Part shown: piece by piece, positions 52,964 through 61,890 of the stretch
Position numbering within the stretch: the stretch's first letter is position 1
Layout: each line of letters begins with the position of its first letter
The notes under the pieces: model-generated
What the model was told of the DNA's origin: nothing
The model's input: only the letters and a program-made list of their open reading frames with translations
The model's database searches: none
Assembly (NCBI RefSeq): GCF_001883705.2
Contig: NZ_MDEQ02000006.1
Coordinates: 1 to 64,000, forward strand
Length of the DNA stretch: 64,000 nt
Source: Burkholderia catarinensis
GTDB lineage: Bacteria > Pseudomonadota > Gammaproteobacteria > Burkholderiales > Burkholderiaceae
Direction: 5' to 3'
Translations under genes and position numbers: made by a program

Positions 52964-53902
52964 TCATTCGGGACGCGTCGTGTGGGAAGGCAGCTCGCCG
53001 AACAGGTCGCGATACTCGCGCGCGAAATAGCCGAGGTGCGTAAACCCCCAGCTCGCGGCGGCCTCGCCGACGCCGAGCTGCTGCACGGACGTCGTGCGCA
53101 GCATGCGGCGCACCGCGTTCAGCCGGATCGTGCGCAAATAGCCGACCGGCGTGACGTCGGCAACACGTTGAAAACTCGTTTGCAGCGTGCGGCGGCTGCA
53201 GCGCAGCGCGCGGCACAGTTCGAGCACGGTGACGGGTTCCTCGGGCCGGTCGCGCAGATGCTTCTCGCAGCGGCTCACGATGTCGCTGTAGGTGGCGTGC
53301 GTGATGTCGCGGCGCTCTACGCCGATGCCCTGTTCGAGCGCATCGAGGAACATGCCGAGCATCGCGTCGCGGAACATCTTGCGGGTGGCCGCGTATTCGA
53401 GGTGGCCCGGGTTGCGCTGCGCGTCGTCGATCAGCGCCGACAGCCGCACGCCGAGCGCGACGCCCTGCACGTCGGACAGCCGCGTCACGTGGCGCAGCTT
53501 GCGCGCGCCGGCCGCGCCGAATTCGGCCTCGCACAGCTCGTCGACCATGTCGGACGCCGCGCTGATCCCGACGAGCCCCATCCCTTCCGGCGTGTGGAAC
53601 TCGAAATCCTCGCCGGCGCGCAGCGCGAGCAGCGCATAGCCATCGACCGGCTGGCCCTGGAACGTGCCCGCGAGCGGCACGGACAGCGGCACCGCGAGCG
53701 ACGTGCGCCCGGCCGGCGCGAGCCCGGTTTGCGCGACGCGGCGGTTGGTCGTTTCGCGGAAGAAGTGGAAATCGTCGTACAGCACCTGCGTGACCGTGCC
53801 CTTGAAGCGGCCCGGCGTCATCTGACGGTAGACCTGATGCCAGCCCGCGATCGCGAGCCCGTGATCGTGCACGTCTTCGTGTGAGCGTGACTGGAACAGC
53901 AT
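52964..53902 (-). CDS. AraC-family regulator, EutR-like
   Basis: A 312-residue AraC/XylS regulator. The N-terminal domain HGLAIAGWHQVYRQMTPGRFKGTVTQVLYDDFHFFRE closely resembles EutR, the ethanolamine-operon activator. The C-terminal double HTH reads VTVLELCRALRCSRRTLQTSFQRVADVTPVGYLRTIRLNAVRRML ... ASWGFTHLGYFAREYRDLFGELPS. The ATG at 53902 with GGAG six bases upstream is chosen over 53968. It follows the DUF3156 gene on the same strand. The likely inducer is an amine, given the aminotransferase, permease and dehydrogenase alongside, but this is inference. Confidence 0.9.
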   Translation of the reverse strand: MLFQSRSHEDVHDHGLAIAGWHQVYRQMTPGRFKGTVTQVLYDDFHFFRETTNRRVAQTGLAPAGRTSLAVPLSVPLAGTFQGQPVDGYALLALRAGEDFEFHTPEGMGLVGISAASDMVDELCEAEFGAAGARKLRHVTRLSDVQGVALGVRLSALIDDAQRNPGHLEYAATRKMFRDAMLGMFLDALEQGIGVERRDITHATYSDIVSRCEKHLRDRPEEPVTVLELCRALRCSRRTLQTSFQRVADVTPVGYLRTIRLNAVRRMLRTTSVQQLGVGEAAASWGFTHLGYFAREYRDLFGELPSHTTRPE

Positions 53903-53971
53903 CGGCATCTCCGGTAAAACCCTGATTCCTGAACGCAGCCGCCGGGTTCGCCCGGCACGCAACGGCACAGC

Positions 53972-54559
53972 TTACCCCCGCAAAATCCGGTGTAGTGCGG
54001 TTTCGAACGCAAGCAACGCCGCCGACAGCGCGGCGGCCTGCTCGCCGGTCAGCCGGACGTAGCGGCGGAACGACGGCATCCGGTTCACGACCTCGCTGCC
54101 GCCGAACGGCACGATCGCGAGCGTCCAGCGGCCGTCGCGTGCGTCGATCGCGCAATCGGTCAGGTGCAGCGGCCGCAGCGCGTCGGCCAGCGACGGCTCG
54201 GCGATCAGCGCGGCCACCGTGTCGACGAATCCGGGGTCGCATCCCGGCGCGATCGCCGCATCGATGCCCGTGCGGCGCAGCCAGCCAGTCTGCCGCACGC
54301 GGGCGCTGCCCTGCGCGGCCGGGCCGCCTGCGCTCGCCGCCACCTTCACGCTGACCGTATGCATCAGGAACTGGCGCTCGACGCGCTCCTCGACGCTCAC
54401 GCGCACGCCGTTCGGCAGCCGCGCCGTAGCGCCGTCGGCCTCGTCGGCGTCGCGCACGGCATCCAGGTCGGCGAGCACGCGCGCGGCGATCGCGCCGGGC
54501 CGGTGGCCGGGCGGCGGCGCAGCGGGCGCCGCGCGCCACCGGGCGAGCGCGGCCTTCAC
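53972..54559 (-). CDS. DUF3156-family protein
   Basis: A 195-residue protein starting at a GTG that overlaps the permease stop (GTGA). It has no signal peptide or membrane helix. It belongs by look to DUF3156 (VEERVERQFLMHTVSVKV ... RTGIDAAIAPGCDPGFVDTVAALI ... FGGSEVVNRMPSFRRYVRLT), found next to APC permeases in Burkholderia and Pseudomonas. Its function is unknown; the tight coupling to the permease suggests a role in the same uptake or catabolic process. Confidence 0.8.
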   Translation of the reverse strand: MKAALARWRAAPAAPPPGHRPGAIAARVLADLDAVRDADEADGATARLPNGVRVSVEERVERQFLMHTVSVKVAASAGGPAAQGSARVRQTGWLRRTGIDAAIAPGCDPGFVDTVAALIAEPSLADALRPLHLTDCAIDARDGRWTLAIVPFGGSEVVNRMPSFRRYVRLTGEQAAALSAALLAFETALHRILRG

Positions 54560-56061
54560 GACGCGACGTGCTCGCGGCGCAGCACTTCCTCGACCGGCAC
54601 CGGCCTGAACGGATGCCTGCGCTGCACGACGAGCGTCCAGAACAGCGCATACAGCGCGGTGAGCCCGAGCATCGCGCCGAACGGCACGTAGATGTCGCGC
54701 GCGTTCATGCCGGGCGGCGTGATGTACCAGATCGCGAGCACGATGCCGACGCTCGACACGATCTGCGGCAGCGGGAACAGCGGCGAACGGTACGGGCGCG
54801 GCAGGTCCGGGCGGCGGATGCGCAGCATCACGACCGACGCGGTGACGAGCAGGTACGCGGTGCCCCATGCGCAGGTCGCGGCGAGCACGAGGTGCAGGAT
54901 GCTGTCGAGATTGCCGTTGATCAGCCACGCATGGAAGATCGGCACGACCGCCGCCGCGACGATGCCGACCACGGGTGTCTTGAAGCGCGGATGCAGGTAC
55001 GCGAAGCAGCGCGGCAGCGCGCCGTCGATCGCCATCCCGTACAGGATGCGCGGCAGGCCGGCCATCAGCGTGTTGATCGTCGCGGCGCCCGCGCACAGGA
55101 ACGCGATGCCGAACCACACGCGGCCGAAGGGCCCAAGCACCTGCAGCGCGAACGCGGGAATCGCGCCCGGCGTGTCGAGCAGGTGCGTGAGGCCGTCGGG
55201 GCTCACCGGCACGTTCGCGACCTGGCGGCGGATCGCCGCGCCGTACAGGAACATGCAGACCGCGACGCCGACGAGGCCGATCGCCATCGCGCGCGGGATC
55301 GTGCGGCCCGGCGCCTTCATTTCCGGCGCGAGCGGCGTGACGAACTCGCAGCCGACGAACATGAACATCGCCATCCCGACGAGCGACAGCACGGCCGGCA
55401 CCGACGTGCCGACTTCCGAGCCGCCGAACCAGCCGTCGAGATGCACGGCCGGCGCGGCCGCGAGCCCGAGGATCCCGAAGATCATCAGCGACAGCCACAT
55501 GCCGGCCGTCAGCACGATCTCGAGCTTGCTGAACACCTTGATGCCGATGATGTTGGTGATCGCGAACGTGACCACGAGGCCGACGCCGACGAGCCACGAG
55601 CTGTTGTGCTTCTCGAACGCGGCGTTCAGCGATTCGAAATTGACGAGCGCCATGATGCCGCTCAGGATCGTCTCCGCGGTGCCGGCGAACACGTGCACGA
55701 GGAAGTACGCGGAGATCGTGCCGGTGATCGCCCAGAAGCGGCCGAGCCCGCACGACAGGTAATCGTAAACCGAGCCGGCCGTCGGCAGCATCGCGGCGGC
55801 TTCGGAGAAGGTGGTCGCCTGCGCCTGCATCATCACGAACGCGATGATCATCGCGACCGCGAATGCCCAGCCGCCCATCCCGAAGCCCGACGTCGCGGTG
55901 AGGATCACTGGGCTTGCCATGATGAGGCCGACGGCGCTCGCCAGCGCGGTCGGAAAACCGACCGCGCCCGCCTTCAGCGCCGTGCCGCCATCGCCTTCGG
56001 CCGGCGTGCCGGCGGGCGCATCGCCCGCGGCGCCGGTAACTCCTGACCATCCCGACATCAT
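54556..56061 (-). CDS. APC-family amino-acid/amine permease
   Basis: A 501-residue inner-membrane carrier of the amino acid-polyamine-organocation superfamily with about 12 helices. TM1 region LIMASPVILTATSGFGMGG; the family pattern continues in FVGCEFVTPLAPEMKAPGRTIPRAM (a typical APC loop) and VAAAVVPIFHAWLINGNLD. The start MMSGW is preceded by AGGAGACA. It is translationally coupled to DUF3156 and preceded by motif copy B. Members of this clade near class III aminotransferases take up amino acids, polyamines or ethanolamine-like amines. Confidence 0.92.
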   Translation of the reverse strand: MMSGWSGVTGAAGDAPAGTPAEGDGGTALKAGAVGFPTALASAVGLIMASPVILTATSGFGMGGWAFAVAMIIAFVMMQAQATTFSEAAAMLPTAGSVYDYLSCGLGRFWAITGTISAYFLVHVFAGTAETILSGIMALVNFESLNAAFEKHNSSWLVGVGLVVTFAITNIIGIKVFSKLEIVLTAGMWLSLMIFGILGLAAAPAVHLDGWFGGSEVGTSVPAVLSLVGMAMFMFVGCEFVTPLAPEMKAPGRTIPRAMAIGLVGVAVCMFLYGAAIRRQVANVPVSPDGLTHLLDTPGAIPAFALQVLGPFGRVWFGIAFLCAGAATINTLMAGLPRILYGMAIDGALPRCFAYLHPRFKTPVVGIVAAAVVPIFHAWLINGNLDSILHLVLAATCAWGTAYLLVTASVVMLRIRRPDLPRPYRSPLFPLPQIVSSVGIVLAIWYITPPGMNARDIYVPFGAMLGLTALYALFWTLVVQRRHPFRPVPVEEVLRREHVAS

Positions 56062-56228
56062 TGTCTCCTTCCTTTGTCGACCCGCGCCGGCGCTTCGGCG
56101 CGTGCGCGAGTCCCATGCCTGGCGGCCGGCCCGGGGCAGCGCCTCCGCGCTTCGATACCCGGGCCCCTTGTCGATCACACCGTGATCCGATGTCGAGAAA
56201 ATACGCAGGCAAAATAATCCGGTCATAG

Positions 56229-56245
56229 CGCAAATCGGCAAACCG
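56229..56245 (-). promoter_or_regulatory. Regulon motif copy B, upstream of the APC permease
   Basis: CGCAAATCGGCAAACCG, identical over 17 bases to copy A, 168 bases before the permease start in the gap after the aminotransferase. Confidence 0.65.
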
Positions 56246-56297
56246 GCAGCGGCGGCCGGGCCGCCCGCTGCCGGCTTGCCGTCACGCGATCACGCGG

Positions 56298-57638
56298 TCA
56301 CGCGAACGGCACGGCCTCGAAGCCCGCCGCGAGCGCGTCGACGATCCGGTCGAGCTGCTCGCGCTGGATCACAAGCGGCGGCGACAGGATGATCTTCGTG
56401 CCGACCGGGCGCACCAGCACGCCGTTTTCGCGCGCGACTTCCGCGACCGCGTTCGCATAGCCGGACAGCGGGTCGATCGGCTCGCGCGTCGCCTTGTTCG
56501 CGACAAGGTCGAGCGCGAGCATCAGCCCCTTGCCGCGCACCTCGCCGACCGCCGCGAAGCGTTCCGCGAACGGCTGCAGCGCTTCGAGCAGATACGCGCC
56601 CTGCTTCGCCGCATTCGCCGGCAGGTCTTCCTTCACGACGATGTCGAGGCTCGCGATCGCGGCCGCGCACGCAACCGGATGGCCCGCATACGTGTAGCCG
56701 TGCATGATCGCACCGCCGAAATCCGCATTCGCGGCGAACGCGTCCTCGATCCGCGCGTTCACGACCGTCGCGCCGAGCGGCACGTAGCCCGACGAGATCC
56801 CCTTCGCGAGACACATGATGTCCGGGCGCACGCCCCACCCTCGGCTGCCGAACATGCTGCCGCTGCGGCCGAAGCCCGTCACGACCTCGTCGGCGATCAG
56901 CAGCACGCCGTAGCGGTCGCACACCTCGCGCACGAGCGGCCAGTAGTTGGCCGGCGGCACGATCACGCCGCCCGCGCCCTGGATCGGCTCCGCGATGAAC
57001 GCGGCAACCGTGTCGGGGCTCTGGAACAGGATCTCGCGCTCGAGCATCTCCGCACAGATCCGGCCGAGTTCTTCCGGATCCTGGGTGAACGGATTGCGAT
57101 ACAGCCACGGCGTCTCGACGTGGAAGCAGCCGGGCAGGTTCGGCTCGTAGTTGCGGCGGAACACCGTGTTGCCGTTCACCGACGCGCCGCCGAAGTGCGT
57201 GCCGTGATAGCCCTGCTTCAGCGAGATGAACTTCGTGCGGTCGGCCTGGCCGCGCACCTTCCAGTACTGGCGTGCGATCTTCAGCGCGGTCTCGATCGAA
57301 TCGGAGCCGCCCGAGCTGTACAGCACGCGGCGCATGCCTTCCGGTTCGAGCATGTCGATCACCTTCTTCGACAGCTCTTCCGCGCGCGGATGCGATATCC
57401 CGTCGAACAGCTGGAAGTATTCGAGCTCGTCGAGCTGGCGCACGATCGCGTCCTTCACTTCCTGGCGGTTGTGGCCGACGTTCACGTTCCACAGGCCCGC
57501 GACGCCGTCGACGAGTTTGCGCCCCTCTTCGTCGAACACATAGCAGCCGTCGCCGCGCACGATGCGGATCGGCTTGCGCTGCTTCATTTCGTTCGGGTGC
57601 ACCATCGGATGCCAGAATTTCGCTTCGTTGTAGCTCAT
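56298..57638 (-). CDS. Class III aminotransferase
   Basis: A 446-residue PLP enzyme of the omega-amino-acid/polyamine group (SpuC and beta-alanine:pyruvate aminotransferase relatives). The N-terminal VDGVAGLWNVNVGHNRQEV, the YSSGGSDSIETALKIARQYW phosphate-binding region, EPIQGAGGVIVPP, LLIADEVVTGFGRSG with the cofactor-contacting Asp, and the Schiff-base Lys at about 279 in CLAKGISSGYVPLGA are all intact. The start at 57638 has GGAG upstream. The aldehyde dehydrogenase gene lies 70 bases upstream on the same strand, so the pair could convert an amine to aldehyde to acid. Confidence 0.93.
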   Translation of the reverse strand: MSYNEAKFWHPMVHPNEMKQRKPIRIVRGDGCYVFDEEGRKLVDGVAGLWNVNVGHNRQEVKDAIVRQLDELEYFQLFDGISHPRAEELSKKVIDMLEPEGMRRVLYSSGGSDSIETALKIARQYWKVRGQADRTKFISLKQGYHGTHFGGASVNGNTVFRRNYEPNLPGCFHVETPWLYRNPFTQDPEELGRICAEMLEREILFQSPDTVAAFIAEPIQGAGGVIVPPANYWPLVREVCDRYGVLLIADEVVTGFGRSGSMFGSRGWGVRPDIMCLAKGISSGYVPLGATVVNARIEDAFAANADFGGAIMHGYTYAGHPVACAAAIASLDIVVKEDLPANAAKQGAYLLEALQPFAERFAAVGEVRGKGLMLALDLVANKATREPIDPLSGYANAVAEVARENGVLVRPVGTKIILSPPLVIQREQLDRIVDALAAGFEAVPFA

Positions 57639-57708
57639 TGCAGTCTCCACTGTCGGATCGTTTGAACCCGGGTCGTTCGAGTTCCGGGTTCGGGGTTGGT
57701 GTCGCGCG

Positions 57709-59211
57709 TCAGTGCGCGATGCAGACGGATTTGGTTTCGGTGAAGCCTTCGATCGCGTACTGGCCGAATTCGCGGCCGATGCCCGATTGCTTGTAGCCGC
57801 CGAACGGCATCGACGGGTCGAGCGGGATATGGCAGTTCACCCACACGGTGCCGGCCTCGATCTGTGGCACGAGATTCATCACGCGCTTCAGGTCGTTGCT
57901 CCAGATGCTCGCGGCGAGGCCGTACGGCGACGCGTTCGCGAGGCGCACGGCGTCGGCCGCGTCGTCGAACGGCACGACGACGATCACCGGGCCGAACACC
58001 TCGTCGCGCACGATCGCGCTGTCCGGATGCGGATCGGCGATCACGGCCGGCTTCACGTAGTAGCCGGGCAATTCGTCGGCCGGCGTGCCGCCCGCGAGGA
58101 ACGTGAGGCCGGCGCGGCGCGCGCCTTCGATGTGCTGGACGACCTTGTCGCGATGGTGCGCGGAGACGAGCGGGTTGATCTGCGCGGTCGTGTCGAGGCC
58201 CGCGCCGAGCTTCATCGACTGCGCGACGCCCGCAAGGCCGTCCGCGAGCTGCGCGAACTTGCTGCGATGCACGTAGATGCGCGACGCGGCCGCGCACACC
58301 TGCCCCTGGTTGAAGAACGCGCCGGCGGCGACGCCGTCGAGCGCCTGCGCGACGTCGATATCGTCGAGCATCACGATCGGGTTCTTGCCGCCGAGTTCGA
58401 GCGAGAAGCGCGTCATGTTCTGCACGGCCGCCGCACCGACCAGCTTGCCGGTCGCGGTCGAACCCGTGAACGAGATCTTCGCGATCGACGGGTGGCTCGC
58501 GAGCGCGGCGCCGCAGACGCGGCCGCCCGTGACGACGTTGAACGCGCCGGGCGGCACGCCGGCTTCAAGTGCGAGCTCGGCGAGGCGCAGCGCGGTGAGC
58601 GGGGTTTCCGGCGACGGCTTCAGCACGATCGTGCAGCCGGCCGCGAGCGCCGGGATCAGTTTCCACACCGCGATCATCAGCGGGAAATTCCACGGCACGA
58701 TCGCGGCGACCACGCCGACCGGCTCCTTGCGCGTATAGGCCGTATAGCGCGCGCCGGGCGGGAACGGGATCGACACGTCGAGCGTCTGGCCGGTGATCTT
58801 GGTCGCCCAGCCGGCCATGTAGCGCGCGTATTCGACGCTCGCACCGACTTCGATCGCGCGCGACACGTGGATCGACTTGCCCTGGTTCAGCGTTTCGAGC
58901 TGCGCGAGCGTTTCGGCGTCGCGTTCGATCAGGTCGGCGAGTTTCAGCAGGATGCGTTCGCGGTCGGCCGGGCGCAGCCCGCTCCACACGCGCGCGTCGA
59001 ATGCGCGCTTCGCACTGGCGACCGCGCGCTCGACGTCGTGTTCGTCGGCGTCGGCGACCGTCGCGAGCCGCTCGCCCGTCGCGGGTTCGTACACGTCGAG
59101 CCGCGCGGCCGCGTGCGCGGGCTGCATTTCACCGTCGATGAAGAGGCCGAAGTCGCGCGCAACGAAGGTGCGCACGGTGTCGCTGACGGCGACGAAGTTC
59201 GTGGTGCTCAT
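57709..59211 (-). CDS. Aldehyde dehydrogenase (FeaB-like)
   Basis: A 500-residue NAD(P)-dependent aldehyde dehydrogenase. The Rossmann and catalytic landmarks are IVPWNFPLMIAVWKLIPALAAGC, FTGSTATGKLVG, the general-base Glu in LELGGKNP and catalytic Cys about 306 in FFNQGQVCAAASRIYVH. It resembles phenylacetaldehyde dehydrogenase FeaB along its length (FGLFIDGEMQPAHAAARLDVYEPATG; TLNQGKSIHVSRAIEVG; TAYTRKEPVGVVAAIVPWNFPLM). An aryl- or alkyl-acetaldehyde from an amine is the likely substrate. Motif copy C is 92 bases upstream. Confidence 0.93.
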   Translation of the reverse strand: MSTTNFVAVSDTVRTFVARDFGLFIDGEMQPAHAAARLDVYEPATGERLATVADADEHDVERAVASAKRAFDARVWSGLRPADRERILLKLADLIERDAETLAQLETLNQGKSIHVSRAIEVGASVEYARYMAGWATKITGQTLDVSIPFPPGARYTAYTRKEPVGVVAAIVPWNFPLMIAVWKLIPALAAGCTIVLKPSPETPLTALRLAELALEAGVPPGAFNVVTGGRVCGAALASHPSIAKISFTGSTATGKLVGAAAVQNMTRFSLELGGKNPIVMLDDIDVAQALDGVAAGAFFNQGQVCAAASRIYVHRSKFAQLADGLAGVAQSMKLGAGLDTTAQINPLVSAHHRDKVVQHIEGARRAGLTFLAGGTPADELPGYYVKPAVIADPHPDSAIVRDEVFGPVIVVVPFDDAADAVRLANASPYGLAASIWSNDLKRVMNLVPQIEAGTVWVNCHIPLDPSMPFGGYKQSGIGREFGQYAIEGFTETKSVCIAH

Positions 59212-59302
59212 GGGCGTCTCGATGATTGTCGTGGCTGGACCGCGGGCGCGTGGGCACGCGGGCGTCGGACCACTGTATCGAGGGGGGATCGCGCCCGGTG
59301 AG

Positions 59303-59319
59303 CGCAAATTGGCAGCGCG
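59303..59319 (-). promoter_or_regulatory. Regulon motif copy C, upstream of the aldehyde dehydrogenase
   Basis: CGCAAATTGGCAGCGCG, diverged in the right half, preceded by CGGTGAG as in copy D. 92 bases before the dehydrogenase start. Confidence 0.55.
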
Positions 59320-59443
59320 TGGGGCACTACGGAGCGGGTTCCAACCAGCGGAACGTCTGGCGGAGCGAGGCAGAAAGCCGGCCCGTGATCGGCGCAGGCT
59401 GCTGCCTGTTTTGGCGCCGGACCAAAGTCCGGTCGTTGAATCG

Positions 59444-59641
59444 TCAGTTTCTGAAACCGTGCGCCATCGACGCAAGGAAGTCGTACGCCTGGTAGTCCAG
59501 CCAATAAACGCCGAGCGCAAGCGGGATCAGGAAGTACAGCGAATCGTAGGTCCCGCTTCTTGCGGTTCTGATGATGAAAATCGGCAGCGCAATGCTCAAG
59601 GCGATGACTACAAGCGAAGCAGCAATGATCGCGACATCCAT
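59444..59641 (-). CDS. Small two-helix membrane protein
   Basis: A 65-residue hydrophobic protein. Helix 1 is about residues 4-25 (AIIAASLVVIALSIALPIFI) and helix 2 about 35-56 (LYFLIPLALGVYWLDYQAYDFL), separated by a short RTARSGTYDS loop. The ribosome site GAGGGCCGGGAAAA precedes the ATG. It has lower GC than neighbours. No family recognised. It lies between the LuxR regulator and the aldehyde dehydrogenase on the same strand and may be translated from their region independently. Confidence 0.55.
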   Translation of the reverse strand: MDVAIIAASLVVIALSIALPIFIIRTARSGTYDSLYFLIPLALGVYWLDYQAYDFLASMAHGFRN

Positions 59642-59720
59642 TTTTCCCGGCCCTCGATTGTTTTAGAAACGACGATCGCGCATGGTACTGCACGATCTCG
59701 AGGGCCCGCGAGCAGAACGC

Positions 59721-60449
59721 TTACAGGAACAGCGCCCCGACCAGTTCCGTGCGGTTCGACACGCCGAGCTTGCGATACATGCGCATCAGGTGCGTCTTGA
59801 CGGTCGGCTGCCCGAGCGCGAGATCGCGCGCGATCTCCTTGTTCGAGCGGCCGTCGCGCACGAGGCGCGCGATCTGTTCCTCGCGGTACGTCAGCCGTTC
59901 CTCGCAGCCGATCCGGTTGATCCCGCGCCGCGCACGCAGCAGCGGGGCCAGCGCCGCTTCGGCGACCGGCTGCAACCTTGCCAGCGCGTCGATCTCGCCC
60001 GGCGCGAACCGTCCCGCCGTGCTGTTGCCGTCCGCGTCGCCTTTCCCGAAGCGCAGCAGCGAGAACGCGCCGACCGTGCGACCCGCGTCGCGCAGCCAGA
60101 TCTCGACGACGTCGGCCACGTCGTGCCGCCGCAGGAAACGGGTCCAGTACGCGGACGCGTCGCGTCTTTCGTCAGGCAATTGGGAAGCGAGCGTGACGAC
60201 CGCGCTGACGCCCGCCGCGCAGCGCGACGGATGCAGCGGATCGAGCATCCGGTAGCGCGCGACATAGATGCGATGCATCGATTCCGGCATCCCGAACAGC
60301 TCGAAATCAGCCGGCTCGCCGCTCTGGTCGAGCCGGTAGAACACGATCGCGGACGGGCTCGCGAACGCGTCGAACGCGTCCACGCAAGCGCGCAGCGCGC
60401 GTTGCCAGTCGGCGGCGTCGTGATCGGCGGAAACGGATGGGGGCGGCAT
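59721..60449 (-). CDS. LuxR-family transcriptional regulator
   Basis: A 242-residue regulator. The C-terminal HTH (about 175-240) is LTYREEQIARLVRDGRSNKEIARDLALGQPTVKTHLMRMYRKLGVSNRTELVGALF. The N-terminal part (AIVFYRLDQSGEPADFELFGMPESMHRIYVARYRMLDPLHPSRC) looks like a PAS/GAF-type small-molecule sensor and lacks the N-acylhomoserine-lactone pocket residues of true LuxR, so it is not a quorum receptor by sequence. Motif copy D lies 78 bases upstream, and sister motifs precede the dehydrogenase, permease and porin, so it is a candidate activator of that group. Confidence 0.9.
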   Translation of the reverse strand: MPPPSVSADHDAADWQRALRACVDAFDAFASPSAIVFYRLDQSGEPADFELFGMPESMHRIYVARYRMLDPLHPSRCAAGVSAVVTLASQLPDERRDASAYWTRFLRRHDVADVVEIWLRDAGRTVGAFSLLRFGKGDADGNSTAGRFAPGEIDALARLQPVAEAALAPLLRARRGINRIGCEERLTYREEQIARLVRDGRSNKEIARDLALGQPTVKTHLMRMYRKLGVSNRTELVGALFL

Positions 60450-60526
60450 GGTGGAATCGGCTGGCGGGCGAACGTATCGAATCTCGAAGTCCGGGCCAGC
60501 CTACCGGCGCCGAAAAGCGCCGGTGA

Positions 60527-60543
60527 GCACAAATCGGCAAATC
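60527..60543 (-). promoter_or_regulatory. Regulon motif copy D, upstream of the LuxR-type gene
   Basis: GCACAAATCGGCAAATC with preceding CGGTGA, read on the plus strand; the minus strand gives GATTTGCCGATTTGTGC, a near-perfect tandem of GATTTG. 78 bases before the start codon. Confidence 0.6.
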
Positions 60544-60604
60544 GTCCCGGTTCAGTCGATTCGACCGGGACGATGCGCTCGCGCGCCGGGGCGCGCGCCG
60601 ACTT

Positions 60605-61486
60605 TCAGCGCGCGTTCGCGGCGAACGTATCGCAGGCGCTCACCTCGCCCGACTCCATCCCGCGCCGCAGCCAGTACATGCGCTGCTCGCTGGTGCCGTG
60701 CGTGAAGCTTTCCGGCACGACGTAGCCCTGCCCTTGCTGCTGCAGGCGATCGTCGCCGATCGCGGCCGCCGCCTTCAGCCCCTGCTCGAAATCGCCGGGT
60801 TCCATCAGCCGCTGGTTCGCGTGCTGCGCATTGTTCGCCCACACGCCGGCAAAGCAGTCGGCCTGCAGTTCCATCCGTACCGACAGCGCATTCGAGCGCG
60901 CCTGGCTGGCGCGCCTGCGCGCGGCGTCGACCTTGTCGGAAATGCCGAGCAGGTTCTGCACGTGATGGCCGACTTCGTGCGCGATCACGTAAGCCTGCGC
61001 GAAATCGCCGCCCGCGCCGAAGCGCTTGCGCAGTTCGTCGTAGAAGCCGAGATCGATATACACCTTGCGGTCGGCCGGACAGTAGAACGGCCCCATCGCG
61101 GTCTGGCCCGTGCCGCATGCGGTCGGCGTCGAGTTCGTGAACATCACGAGCTTCGGCGTCTCGTACTGCGCATGCAGCTGGGTGTTGAACACGCCCGTCC
61201 ACGTGCGCTCGATATTGCCGAGCACCTTGCGCGTGAACACCGCGCCCGAATCGTTTGCCGGCGCACCCTGGCTCTGCGCCGGCGCAGGCTGCGCCTGCTG
61301 CTGGCGGCCCTGCAGCGCCGACGCGCCTTCGAGCACCACGCGCGGGTCGATCCCGAAGAAATACGACGCGGCCAGCGCGACCACGATCGTGCCGATGCCG
61401 ATCGTCGCACCGCGCCCGCCGCCGAAACCGCCGGCGCCGCGGCGATCCTCGACGTTCATGCTTTCTCTTTCGTCGTCCAGCCTCAT
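60605..61486 (-). CDS. Neutral zinc metallopeptidase (YpfJ/KPN_02809 family)
   Basis: A 293-residue membrane-anchored peptidase. A Gly-rich N-terminus (GAGGFGGGRGATIGIG) precedes one helix (TIVVALAASYFFG). The Gln/Pro-rich linker (GRQQQAQPAPAQSQGAP) leads to the catalytic domain with the zinc motif AYVIAHEVGHHVQN (H-E-X2-H). Then come RMELQADCFAGVWAN, with the third-ligand Glu/Asp area, and SFTHGTSEQRMYWLRRG. It is broadly conserved in proteobacteria, but its biological substrate is unknown. Strong ribosome site GGGAGGGG before the ATG at 61486. Confidence 0.93.
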   Translation of the reverse strand: MRLDDERESMNVEDRRGAGGFGGGRGATIGIGTIVVALAASYFFGIDPRVVLEGASALQGRQQQAQPAPAQSQGAPANDSGAVFTRKVLGNIERTWTGVFNTQLHAQYETPKLVMFTNSTPTACGTGQTAMGPFYCPADRKVYIDLGFYDELRKRFGAGGDFAQAYVIAHEVGHHVQNLLGISDKVDAARRRASQARSNALSVRMELQADCFAGVWANNAQHANQRLMEPGDFEQGLKAAAAIGDDRLQQQGQGYVVPESFTHGTSEQRMYWLRRGMESGEVSACDTFAANAR

Positions 61487-61890
61487 TGCCGGCCCCTCCC
61501 TGTTCCTGTCGATGGTCCGGCCGCGCCAGCGCGCAACCGGGCGATCAGCCGTGGCGACACGATCCATCGGCAGACGCGGTATCCGCGCATCGGCCGCACG
61601 CTCGCGCCGAGCTCGCCGGCCTGCCGCGCCGCTCGCACGACGGCACCGGCCGGCCGACGCGCCGCGCGTCGATGCACGTGCACGCCCGCGCTATTTTGCC
61701 GGGCTTTCGTGACTTATCGCAGAAATGTGGAGGATAGAGCGATTCGGCGGCGAACATCGTCAGTCTTTGCAAAATGAGCCCCGACCGTTCCGGCCGGCCG
61801 GACGCCGCCCGCGTTCATCCTTTCGGCTGATACCGGCGCTTGCCGGCGCCGCCTAAAGTGACCGGCAACCCCACCTTTCCGGAGAACGAC
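61487..61890. other. 404-base divergent gap, no gene recognised
   Basis: It lies between the metallopeptidase and the SDR gene. Nothing coding was accepted. It includes the SDR ribosome site GGAGAACGAC (61881) and a GGCCGGCCGG run near 61790. Confidence 0.5.
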
